Assembly: GCA_046049675.1 (NCBI GenBank)
Contig: JBJORA010000061.1
Coordinates: 1-21,604, forward strand
Direction: 5' to 3'
Source of the DNA: CAIXQW01 sp046049675
GTDB taxonomy: Bacteria > Bacteroidota > Bacteroidia > Chitinophagales > Chitinophagaceae
Length of the DNA stretch: 21,604 bases
This document shows positions 7,994 to 14,480 of the stretch, in pieces (the stretch's first letter is position 1; each line of letters opens with the position of its first letter). The notes below the pieces were generated by a model, which saw only the letters and a program-made list of their open reading frames with translations, searched no databases and was not told where the DNA came from. The translations under genes and the position numbers were made by a program.

Positions 7994-8019
7994 CACTACC
8001 ATATTCCGTTCATCTAGCA

Positions 8020-8703
8020 ATGGCAGAACTATATAAGAATAAATATCGCAGCGACACAGCGCGTCTCAAAAATTGGAATTATGCAAGCGAGGCAATGTAT
8101 TTCGTAACAATTTGTACCAAGGATCGTCATCACTATTTTGGCAAAATCGTTAATGGCGCAGCCTCTGAAAATGATAAAATTATTGCACATTGCGAATACA
8201 CAGAAATTGGGCAAATTGCACAATCTGAATGGTATAAAACCGCAGAAATACGTTCCGATATGAATTTGGAATTAGGGGCATTTGTTGTTATGCCGGATCA
8301 TGTTCATGGCATCGTAATGATTGGTGCGAATAATTACAATTCGAATGGGGGCGCCATGCGTGACGGGGGCGCCGCGCATGACGGGGACGTCGCGCATGAC
8401 GGGGACGCCGCGCATGACGGGGACGCCGTTTTTGATAGGGACGCCATGCATGGCGTCCCTATCAACGGCAAAACGGCAACAAATTATAAAAATCAATTTG
8501 CACCGCAATCCAAAAATTTGGCGTCCATTATCCGTGGGTATAAATCGGCGGTAACCACATATGCCAGAAAAAATGGTATTGCATTTGATTGGCAAACACG
8601 ATTTTATGACCATATCATTAGGTCGATGGATGCATACGTTAGGATTTCAGAATACATTCATAACAATCCCCATAAATGGTTACAGGACAAGGCAAAAAGA
8701 TAA
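8020..8703 (+). CDS. REP-associated tyrosine transposase (RAYT), IS200-like Y1 family
   Basis: Single-strand-specific HUH nuclease of the Y1/IS200 superfamily (PF01797). RAYTs are thought to act on REP palindromes, usually as single-copy, non-self-mobilising genes. Starting at ATG 8020 the protein has 227 aa. Landmarks: an N-terminal LKNWNYASEAMYFVTICTK strand (typical xYFVTxxTx), HUH motif HVH at 94-96 within VVMPDHVHGIV, LASIIRGYKSAVTTYAR, and WQTRFYDHIIR. SEYIHNNP near the C-terminus contains the probable nucleophile Tyr212. No flanking IS ends are seen. Residues 109-150 are an odd low-complexity insert of Gly/Asp/Ala/His repeats (GGAMRDGG, then DGDAAH-type units, then DRDAMHGVPING) encoded by the REP-like DNA described separately. 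The insert lies between the HUH core and the next conserved block, and the frame is kept. Confidence 0.9.
   Translation: MAELYKNKYRSDTARLKNWNYASEAMYFVTICTKDRHHYFGKIVNGAASENDKIIAHCEYTEIGQIAQSEWYKTAEIRSDMNLELGAFVVMPDHVHGIVMIGANNYNSNGGAMRDGGAAHDGDVAHDGDAAHDGDAVFDRDAMHGVPINGKTATNYKNQFAPQSKNLASIIRGYKSAVTTYARKNGIAFDWQTRFYDHIIRSMDAYVRISEYIHNNPHKWLQDKAKR
8350..8439 (+). repeat. Five tandem 18-bp repeats inside the RAYT gene
   Basis: Contiguous units at 8350, 8368, 8386, 8404 and 8422, with consensus GACGCCGCGCATGACGGG. The first two begin GGCGCC, the third GACGTC, and the fifth diverges in the middle. Each unit encodes six residues, so the reading frame is preserved. Every unit resembles the left arm of the adjacent palindrome (GGGACGCC..GCATG), suggesting partial duplications of it. 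It is much GC-richer than the surrounding gene. Confidence 0.9.
8432..8465. repeat. Perfect 34-bp REP-like palindrome within the RAYT coding region
   Basis: Left arm TTGATAGGGACGCCATG is followed without a loop by its exact reverse complement CATGGCGTCCCTATCAA. The GC-rich core with G:C-dominated arms is like REP elements recognised by RAYTs. Both strands can encode the peptide DRDAMHGVPI. No second copy is present elsewhere in the window. Confidence 0.92.
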
Positions 8704-8751
8704 CAGGCTAGCGATACAGGTTTGCAACCAATTGTTGCTTATGAATTGGCA

Positions 8752-9381
8752 TTAAAACTTAGGCAACTCATTTACTTTTGCATATGGCAGGTGTTGCAAA
8801 TAATCTATCGCGTAGTATTGCTCAAGACCAACAGCAGTAAGTGCTGTATCTTTTGTAAGTTTGATATTGCCATCTTCTTGCAGGAGATTATCAGCAATAA
8901 AAATGTGCTCGATAGTACCAAGTACAATTGTAGTATTGTTATGCTGCACAGGAATTGCTTCTAAAAAGTTTAAGCCTATTTGAACGGCAGCTTCCTCGAC
9001 AAAGGGTGCCGCAAAACCTTCAACATACTTTTCTTGCAAGCGGCATTCTGTAAACTCGCTAACTCCAGCTGCAAAGCGAGCACTTGTATAGTGGCTATTA
9101 ACAAGAATTGCGGGATTCGCTAAATTCAGTGTATAAGACTTTGTATCAATAATATTCTGATAAGTGTGCCCGCTTTCGCCAACTGGTCTTTGCACATACC
9201 CAATAATGGCTGGGTCGGCACCCATATGAAATACATTGCTGAACAAGGCGAGATTGCTAGTGCCTTCTTTACTTTTTGTACCACATAACATAGCAGGTTT
9301 TGGTCCCGTAATGCAATTAACAATATTGGCTCTATAAAAACGCGTTAAGGCCTGTAACTCAGTCTTAGAAAAATGCTTCAT
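8752..9381 (-). CDS. Flavin reductase family protein (FMN-binding split barrel)
   Basis: A 209-aa protein whose N-terminal half is a flavin-reductase-like split barrel: FYRANIVNCITGPKPAMLCGTKSKEGTSNLALFS, then DPAIIGYVQRP and NIIDTKSYTLNLAN, as in COG1853 proteins that bind FMN and reduce it with NAD(P)H or pass electrons to a partner. Fourth and last gene of a minus-strand operon: its ATG directly follows the stop codon of the TIGR03643 gene (zero spacing). It is convergent with the RAYT gene, 48 nt apart. Substrate unknown. It differs greatly from the shorter flavin reductase two genes upstream, so the pair is not a recent duplication. Confidence 0.9.
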   Translation of the reverse strand: MKHFSKTELQALTRFYRANIVNCITGPKPAMLCGTKSKEGTSNLALFSNVFHMGADPAIIGYVQRPVGESGHTYQNIIDTKSYTLNLANPAILVNSHYTSARFAAGVSEFTECRLQEKYVEGFAAPFVEEAAVQIGLNFLEAIPVQHNNTTIVLGTIEHIFIADNLLQEDGNIKLTKDTALTAVGLEQYYAIDYLQHLPYAKVNELPKF

Positions 9382-9669
9382 TTATCTTTTGCTCATTTTG
9401 TTATGTGTAATAGTACGCTGTAACGCACACTTAAATCGCGTAATGCCTTCAGTGCGTTTGTGTAAGTGCTTTTGACTAACGCCGCTATTAACCCGCTTAC
9501 GCCACAGATTAAAACTGCTGCGTTTTAGTTGCTGCCTCATCAGCGCAATGGTATCACCTTCGCTTAAACCAAACTGTACTTCGATTGCTTCAAAAGGTGT
9601 TCGGTCTTCCCAAGCCATTTCAATAATTCTATCAATACTTTGCGCATCCAACTTGTGCTGCTTTTTCAT
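9382..9669 (-). CDS. TIGR03643 (DUF2805) family protein
   Basis: A 95-aa protein with the strongly conserved family signature IDRIIEMAWEDRTPFEAIEVQFGLSE, then MRQQLKRSSFNLWRKRV, recognisable as TIGR03643/DUF2805. The predicted helix-turn-helix-like helices and basic tail (KHLHKRTEGITRFK) suggest nucleic-acid binding, but no function is known. In many Bacteroidota and Proteobacteria it lies beside cryptochrome/photolyase genes (recalled family knowledge). Here it overlaps the preceding flavin reductase by 4 nt (ATGA) and abuts the next one, so it is translationally coupled. Its C-terminus is longer than the core domain, extending about 25 residues past the conserved part. Confidence 0.92.
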   Translation of the reverse strand: MKKQHKLDAQSIDRIIEMAWEDRTPFEAIEVQFGLSEGDTIALMRQQLKRSSFNLWRKRVNSGVSQKHLHKRTEGITRFKCALQRTITHNKMSKR

Positions 9670-10142
9670 CGTAATAATTTTTTATCGCGTAAATAATTTG
9701 TGGTAAGAATGGCACTATCTGCGTTCGCTGTTTTTTGCGCTTCAACTTCGTATAGAAAAATATCGTGATCGCCAGCTGGCATAACCTGCAATTTGCGCAG
9801 CAGCAAATAAGCATAGGCATCCATTAATACTGGCCAAGACTGCCACGTACTCAATTGCTTCGTATTATTGAGATATTGGTGTTTATTATAGCTAGTGCCC
9901 GATTTGTGGCCAAGCGTTTTTACCAAGCGAGTTTGAGCAGTTGACAAAATTTGCAATACAGCTGTTTCTGTTTGTTGGGCAACAGCAAGTGTATGGCTAC
10001 CGTGGTATATTGCAATCATATATTGCTTAGGCTGCATACTTACTGCACTTACGTAGGTGCAGATATTCATGTTTAGCGCATTGTTATACATAGTAGCTAA
10101 ACTGTATACGGTTAGATCAATTGCATTCCAAGGCTTTCGCAT
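9666..10142 (-). CDS. Flavin reductase-like, FMN-binding split-barrel protein
   Basis: A 158-aa protein. MNICTYVSAVSMQPKQYMIAIYHGSHTLA is the typical first half of a flavin-reductase/flavoredoxin barrel (N..TYVS..S..P..ymiaiy), followed by QILSTAQTRLVKTLGHKSG. It probably binds FMN; the length is near the family's small end. The start at 10142 gives MRKPWNAIDLTVYSLAT, which matches the usual N-terminus preceding the barrel. Second gene of the operon, 3 nt after the SRPBCC stop and overlapping the TIGR03643 gene by 4 nt. Together with the 8752 gene it gives the operon two unrelated-looking flavin reductases, which argues for a flavin-dependent process involving the SRPBCC protein. Confidence 0.85.
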   Translation of the reverse strand: MRKPWNAIDLTVYSLATMYNNALNMNICTYVSAVSMQPKQYMIAIYHGSHTLAVAQQTETAVLQILSTAQTRLVKTLGHKSGTSYNKHQYLNNTKQLSTWQSWPVLMDAYAYLLLRKLQVMPAGDHDIFLYEVEAQKTANADSAILTTNYLRDKKLLR

Positions 10143-10145
10143 GGC

Positions 10146-10601
10146 TTATTTTCTAAAATACTTTTCTAGGGCTTGATATCTGAACTCAAAAATTTGATTC
10201 ACCTTTTTGTGTACAAACAATGCGCCCGCAATGCTTCCCAGAAAGCTCATGCCAATATCATAGTGCAAAATATCTTTCATCAATACACCTTGTGGATGTG
10301 TTTCGAAATGATGCTCATGATGCCACATTTTATAGGGCCCTTGGCGTTGCTCGTCTACAAAGTAGTTAAGCTCTTTAATATGTGTAATTTCGGTACACCA
10401 TGGCACAGCTATATTAAGCATGGGCTTAATTTTGTACTGGATCATCAAACCTTCATACATCCTATCTGGCACTTCGCTGAGGATTTGAAAATCTAGCTCG
10501 CTAGGTGTTACTTCATTTAGGTTTTTGGGTGTGGCGAAAAAATCCCAAGCCTCTTTGAGAGAAATTGGTAAAATTTGTTCGCGATATAGGCGCTTAATCA
10601 T
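10146..10601 (-). CDS. SRPBCC family (COG4276-like) ligand-binding protein
   Basis: A 151-aa cytoplasmic START/SRPBCC-fold protein, sometimes annotated cell division inhibitor. The N-terminal strand-helix YREQILPISLKEAWDFFATPKNLNEVTP, PWCTEITHI, and the stretch GPYKMWHHEHHF followed by GVLMKDILHYDI are diagnostic of COG4276. The fold has a hydrophobic pocket; the ligand is not known. The start is placed at ATG 10601 because the family begins just before YREQ. The upstream ATG at 10625 would add MQLLIIAA, which is encoded by the palindromic operator-like sequence. First gene of the minus-strand operon continuing to 8752. Confidence 0.9.
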   Translation of the reverse strand: MIKRLYREQILPISLKEAWDFFATPKNLNEVTPSELDFQILSEVPDRMYEGLMIQYKIKPMLNIAVPWCTEITHIKELNYFVDEQRQGPYKMWHHEHHFETHPQGVLMKDILHYDIGMSFLGSIAGALFVHKKVNQIFEFRYQALEKYFRK

Positions 10602-10604
10602 TGC

Positions 10605-10624
10605 TGCAATTATTAATAATTGCA
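10605..10624. promoter_or_regulatory. Perfect 20-bp palindrome, candidate operator of the SRPBCC operon
   Basis: TGCAATTATTAATAATTGCA is fully self-complementary and ends 3 nt before ATG 10601. A degenerate -7 box (AATAATTG, minus strand, 10614-10607) is inside it, with a TTG (10638-10636, minus strand) 21 nt upstream, so a bound dimer would block the promoter. Confidence 0.6.
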
Positions 10625-10730
10625 TGAAGTTAGTGCAAGCAGCTAGGCCCTTGGCATAGATATTAGTGATAGTGTACGCCCCTAATTTTGCTCAAGTTGA
10701 GGGCTACAAACTTGGCGATATGCGTCAATT

Positions 10731-11177
10731 CTACGCGCCTTCAACACGCGTGAACTTCATATCAATACTTGGTGTAATGCCAACACCAATGGACAGGCCA
10801 GAAAATTTATACTGCACTGCATTAATACTTTTTTGAATAGCATTTGCCTTAAAGAGGGCAACAAGTAAGGGATATATGAACGTTCTGTCTTTGTTCTCTT
10901 CCAGAATTGCCGCCTCTTGTTCGTCGCTAATGTTTTCAATTTGATTCATGCTTAGTACAATGGTAGGGGGTAGTGCAACATGCACGTCTATGGCAGTAAT
11001 ACTATAGCCCGTTTGTTTAAATACTTCTGTAGCTGCTTCTAATTGAGTCCATACCTCTTGCACTTTGTCGATGCCGTATGCCTGCAAACTCTCAACAACG
11101 TCCTTCTTCCAAAGCGATTGTACATTGTCTGTTATCTCTGCAATTTTATCTTTTGCAGTTTGAATGATGTTGTCCAT
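10731..11177 (-). CDS. Conserved-looking hypothetical protein, 148 aa
   Basis: Soluble protein without signal peptide or membrane span. Residues 1-60 are predicted helical and charged (MDNIIQTAKDKIAEI, then VVESLQAYGIDKVQEVWTQLEAATEVFKQTG). Residues 60-78 form a hydrophobic strand region (YSITAIDVHVALPPTIVLSM). Then comes an acidic helix DEQEAAILEENKD, and the C-terminal part is strand-rich (VQYKFSGLSIGVGITPSIDMKFTRV). I do not recognise the family. It has its own promoter ending 4 nt before the ATG, so it is probably a separate unit from the SRPBCC operon 130 nt downstream. No function is proposed. Confidence 0.78.
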   Translation of the reverse strand: MDNIIQTAKDKIAEITDNVQSLWKKDVVESLQAYGIDKVQEVWTQLEAATEVFKQTGYSITAIDVHVALPPTIVLSMNQIENISDEQEAAILEENKDRTFIYPLLVALFKANAIQKSINAVQYKFSGLSIGVGITPSIDMKFTRVEGA

Positions 11178-11181
11178 GCTG

Positions 11182-11214
11182 CAAATGTAAAAGCAAATTG
11201 ATTTTTTTACCCAA
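11182..11214 (-). promoter_or_regulatory. -33/-7 promoter of the 10731-11177 gene
   Basis: On the minus strand, TTG (11214-11212), 22-nt spacer, TACATTTG (11189-11182; exact TAnnTTTG), ending 4 nt before ATG 11177. Predicts a leaderless transcript. Confidence 0.6.
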
Positions 11215-11263
11215 CTAAGGTGCTAAGTAATTTAAAAAATACACGCACCTTATAGCTGCACTA

Positions 11264-11953
11264 CTAGCTCAGTGTGCTCATACCGCCATCTACATGCAAA
11301 ACTTGTCCAGTAATCCAGCTACTATCTTGGCTAAGCAAATAGCATGCGGCCTGTGCGCTATCTTGAGCAGTTCCTACGCGCTTTAGTGGATGCCTTTGCG
11401 CATTGGCTGCAATTTTTTCTTCTGTGCTTAAAAGATTTGCTGCTAGCGGTGTGTGGCTAATACTTGGGGCAATAGCATTTACACGCACTGTAGGTGCAAA
11501 CTCTGCGGCTAGCGCACGCGTTAAACCTTCTATTGCACCTTTGCTACTGCTTACCAAACTATGAAAAGTAAAACCCTTTTGCACAGCAACAGTACTAAAT
11601 AAAACAATACTAGCTTGCTGCGATTTCTTAAGTAGAGGTAGTACTTGCTGAATTGCTTTTATTGCGCCGCCAACTTGTAATTGATAGTCGGCTATGAAAT
11701 CGGCGTTTGTAATGCGTGCAAATGGCTTTAAGTTGATTGCTCCCGGGCAATAAACTAGGCCATCTAATACTTCTGGCAAATTTTGCAAAGTAGCTTGATC
11801 CTCCAGTACATTATATGCTTGATAATTAACACCACTAGCGCGTTGTTCGCTCTTGTTATATGTTGCCCAAACCTGATGCGATTGTTGCTGAAGGTTTTGC
11901 GCTAAAGCTAAACCAATACCACTTGCACCACCGATAACTAAATAGTTGCCCAT
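11264..11953 (-). CDS. Atypical short-chain dehydrogenase/reductase lacking the catalytic Tyr
   Basis: A 229-aa Rossmann protein of the SDR superfamily. The cofactor motif is GGASGIG (8-14); ITGQVLHVDGGMS at the C-terminus and RVNAIAPS (157-164) are classical SDR landmarks. The active site is unusual: Ser120 and Lys138 are in place, but the Tyr of YxxxK is Val134 (sequence HSLVSSSKGAIEGL). Related sequences I recall from Bacteroidota cryptochrome clusters read FHASxAAxKGAxEGL, also without Tyr, so this looks like a subfamily trait and not a mutation. Catalysis by the usual mechanism is doubtful; NAD(P) binding is still likely. It has its own -7 box and lies upstream of the SRPBCC operon on the same strand. 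Confidence 0.92.
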   Translation of the reverse strand: MGNYLVIGGASGIGLALAQNLQQQSHQVWATYNKSEQRASGVNYQAYNVLEDQATLQNLPEVLDGLVYCPGAINLKPFARITNADFIADYQLQVGGAIKAIQQVLPLLKKSQQASIVLFSTVAVQKGFTFHSLVSSSKGAIEGLTRALAAEFAPTVRVNAIAPSISHTPLAANLLSTEEKIAANAQRHPLKRVGTAQDSAQAACYLLSQDSSWITGQVLHVDGGMSTLS

Positions 11954-11958
11954 ACTTG

Positions 11959-11966
11959 TAAAAGTA
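11959..11966 (-). promoter_or_regulatory. -7-like element of the SDR gene
   Basis: TACTTTTA on the minus strand (one mismatch to TAnnTTTG) ends 5 nt before ATG 11953. It is the same octamer as before the 7083 gene. No -33 TTG at the expected spacing. Confidence 0.4.
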
Positions 11967-12114
11967 CTAGCACAGGTAGATGCTGCTTATAGATTGTGGC
12001 TATATGGATTATTGCCATTGTATAGCTGACACTTGTTACAAATTGCTTGAATGTAGAATTCTGCTTAGCTACTAAGTGCGTCTCAGGATAACAGTTGATA
12101 ATTTAAAAACAGAA

Positions 12115-12140
12115 AGCGAGCCTCACCAAAAAGACTCGCT
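12115..12140 (-). terminator. Possible second terminator of the T9SS operon
   Basis: AGCGAG / CTCGCT stem with a 14-nt loop, followed on the minus strand by TTCTGTTTTT. The long loop makes this weaker than the hairpin at 12230. Confidence 0.4.
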
Positions 12141-12229
12141 GTTCTAAATGCTATGGATACACGTAGAACGTACCTACGCATCGCAAAATTAAATAATGTT
12201 TTGAAAATTACAAACCCTACAGTAATACA

Positions 12230-12261
12230 AAAAGGGCAAGCGCCGTAGCACCTACCCTTTT
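12230..12261 (-). terminator. Rho-independent terminator of the T9SS adhesin operon
   Basis: A 14-bp uninterrupted stem: as RNA on the minus strand AAAAGGGUAGGUGC pairs with GCGCUUGCCCUUUU, with three G:U wobbles and loop UACG, followed by further U. It starts 29 nt after the OmpA stop codon. Confidence 0.8.
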
Positions 12262-12289
12262 GCTCCAATCAACATATGAGAAGTTGATG

Positions 12290-14455
12290 TTATTCTACTC
12301 GGGGACAAGTAGCGCAACTTATGATGCGGAATTCGGTTCTGCGATTTTCTTCATGGCGTGCATCGGTACATTCTACACCATTGCCACACTCGTTGGTTAA
12401 CTTGCTTTCGCCATAGCCTTTTGCTGTTAGACGGCTACGCGCAATGCCTTTGCTAAGTAAATATTGTACTGCTGCATCAGCGCGACATTGGCTAAGCTTA
12501 GCATTATACTCGTCGCTACCACGTGAGTCTGTGTGTGAGCCTAGTTCAATTACCATGTCAGGATAATCATTCATTAGTTTTACTAATCTATCTAGTTCTG
12601 CTGCACTTACTGGGCGTATGTCGCACTTGTCGTAGGCATAAAATATCTTTTTCAAGCGAATAACAGCATCTGCAGTCGGCTCTTGCATGTTTAAGCTTAA
12701 GCGCACATACAGTTCCTTGCTTCTGTCTAAACCTTTAGTTGTAACATCGGCAGTTTCTGTACTCAGCCATTTAGCTTTTGAGCCACTTACTTTGAAGTCG
12801 CTATTTTGTGTTAGCTGAAAAAAGAACTCGCCATTAGGCCCTGTAATAACTTCTTGCTCTTTGCCCGTCGTTTGATTAGCATTTTTTACACGCACACCTT
12901 CTAGTGGCTTGCCTGTAGCACTATTGATTACAACACCGCGCAGCGTAAATCGTGGATCGTTGTGGCGAAGTTCTTTTTTAATCGTACCGCTTGCAAATTC
13001 ACTCGTGCTAATTTTTGCAATCGTTGTAGTAATGCCGTTGAGTTCGCCTTGTATGCTATATGTACCACTACATAATTCGTCAATTACAAGTTTGCCAGCT
13101 TCGTCGCTCATGCCTTTTTGCACAACCTCACCCTTGTCGTTCTTTACAAATACTTCTACATATGGCAGAGGCGTACTTGTGTATTTATCCAAAACGGTAA
13201 TCTCTAAAGGTGGACAAGTTGCAGATGGTGCTGGAGGCGGTGGTGCGGGATTGCCCGCTTTTGTAAAGCTAAGCACATCATCAGTTACAGCATAGCGATT
13301 ACTACTGATATAACCACTTTGCATGCGATCATTGGTACTTAAATACACATCATCGTAACTACTATTAATTGGCGCTCCAAGATTCTCTGCGTTACCTAGC
13401 ATACCGTTATTAAAGTCCGCACGAAATAAATCTTGCGCACCAAGGCCTGGTCTGCCATTGCTACTAAAGTAAAGCTCGTTACCATTAATGGTTGGCATAA
13501 TTTCTGTACCAAATGTATTTAGCATGGCAAGGTTTTGTGGTTCAGTCCAAGAGTCGCCTTGTTTACGACACAAATACAAATCCATACCACCTTTGCCGCC
13601 TGGTTTGTCGCTTGCGTAAATCAAAAAGTTGCCATCGCTACTAATTGTTGCATGCGCAGAATTGTACGCACTGTTGTTGTAAGGAAATGGTGATGTAATT
13701 TTCCATTTGCCATTTTGCAACTTGGCAATGTAGATCATTTGCTTACGTGTTACAATTTCGCCTTCGCGTACACCTACTTTATCTTGGGCAGTAAAGTACA
13801 TGGTATTGCCTCCATCTGTAAAGGCTGGTAAACCGTCGCTCTCTTTCGTCATAATCTCACTTGCAAAAGCTGTTAGTTTAGAAAACGAAGCGTCTGTGGT
13901 ATACATATCTGGTGCACCTCTGCCTGTCCAACGACTATTATCTTTGCTGTTCTCTGCAGTTACGTAAATGATGCCATCTCTGTTAAACGCTGCGAAAACA
14001 CTTTGGTTGTAATCGGCAGTTTTGTTTAGGATGGTATACGCACTTTCTCGTGCAGTGAGTGATGGGTATTGCTCAATACTCTCTAACAATACATTTGCCT
14101 TATCGCCTGGTGCACGCTGTGCATATTGCTGTGCATAACGGTTGGCTTCATCTAATTGGCGTGCCGTTAGTAAGAGGCTTGTCAATTGGTATAAATCTTG
14201 CACATCAGATGTGCTTAATGCCACAAGTGTCTTGTAGGCGCTAATTGCATTATTTAGATCACCAATATTCATAAAGCTTTCGCCAAGTTTGCGCTGTGCT
14301 TCTGCATCGTTGCTATTGTTGCTCAAATGCTTTTGGTAAAGCGGTATAGCTTTCGCAAATTCGTAGAGCCTGTATTTTTCGTCCGCTTCTTTCTTTTGGG
14401 CTTGCGTTGTAAAAGCTGCCAGAAGCATGATTAGTACTATCGATATTCTTCTCAT
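12290..14455 (-). CDS. PorE-like protein: TPR, PD40 propeller, regulatory-like domains and OmpA C-terminus
   Basis: A 721-aa exported protein linking the outer membrane to peptidoglycan. A signal peptide (1-19, cleaved after TTQA) is followed by TPR helices (20-130), and WD40-like PD40 repeats (about 150-395) with motifs such as SSDGNFLIYASDKPGGKGGMDLY and NELYFSSNGRPGLGAQDLF. A Pro-rich linker (NPAPPPPAPSATCPP) follows, then two carboxypeptidase-regulatory-like beta domains (415-495 and 505-585). The OmpA C-terminal domain (605-715) contains IELGSHTDSRGSDEYN, LSQCRADA and RRTEFRI. This order is that of T9SS PorE and its paralogues. PorE is a lipoprotein; this copy has a plain signal peptide instead. 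Last gene of the operon, 25 nt after PorP/SprF; likely anchors the adhesin-barrel complex to the wall. Confidence 0.95.
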   Translation of the reverse strand: MRRISIVLIMLLAAFTTQAQKKEADEKYRLYEFAKAIPLYQKHLSNNSNDAEAQRKLGESFMNIGDLNNAISAYKTLVALSTSDVQDLYQLTSLLLTARQLDEANRYAQQYAQRAPGDKANVLLESIEQYPSLTARESAYTILNKTADYNQSVFAAFNRDGIIYVTAENSKDNSRWTGRGAPDMYTTDASFSKLTAFASEIMTKESDGLPAFTDGGNTMYFTAQDKVGVREGEIVTRKQMIYIAKLQNGKWKITSPFPYNNSAYNSAHATISSDGNFLIYASDKPGGKGGMDLYLCRKQGDSWTEPQNLAMLNTFGTEIMPTINGNELYFSSNGRPGLGAQDLFRADFNNGMLGNAENLGAPINSSYDDVYLSTNDRMQSGYISSNRYAVTDDVLSFTKAGNPAPPPPAPSATCPPLEITVLDKYTSTPLPYVEVFVKNDKGEVVQKGMSDEAGKLVIDELCSGTYSIQGELNGITTTIAKISTSEFASGTIKKELRHNDPRFTLRGVVINSATGKPLEGVRVKNANQTTGKEQEVITGPNGEFFFQLTQNSDFKVSGSKAKWLSTETADVTTKGLDRSKELYVRLSLNMQEPTADAVIRLKKIFYAYDKCDIRPVSAAELDRLVKLMNDYPDMVIELGSHTDSRGSDEYNAKLSQCRADAAVQYLLSKGIARSRLTAKGYGESKLTNECGNGVECTDARHEENRRTEFRIISCATCPRVE

Positions 14456-14480
14456 TGTTGTGTTCTTTTAGGTTTGAAGT

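Larger units (their letters stand above)
11967..12289. other. Non-coding stretch between the OmpA and SDR genes
   Basis: Contains the two minus-direction terminators listed separately, and an imperfect inverted repeat around 11998-12027 (GCTATA...TATAGC). The only longer frame (61 codons, minus, 12083-12268) runs through both terminators and has no family features, so no gene is called. Confidence 0.6.

Noticed and set aside
8350..8439. CRISPR-like array
   Set aside because: The 18-bp units are directly adjacent with no spacers, are coding, and keep the frame of a transposase; no cas genes are present.
8272..8613. Minus-strand 113-codon frame opposite the RAYT gene
   Set aside because: It exists because the REP-like palindrome and repeats are open on both strands; it has no promoter and overlaps a recognised family on the plus strand.
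8724..8738. GCAAC-CAATT-GTTGC inverted repeat between the convergent RAYT and flavin reductase genes as a terminator
   Set aside because: Only 5-bp arms and no T run on either side.
10679..10708. Hairpin GCCC...GGGC between the SRPBCC and 148-aa genes as a terminator
   Set aside because: Short arms, long AT loop and no T tract on either strand; also contains a chance TAATTTTG on the plus strand that points into minus-strand genes.
12083..12268. 61-codon minus-strand frame downstream of the OmpA-like gene
   Set aside because: It spans two terminator hairpins, is Cys/Phe-rich without pattern, and has no -7 box.
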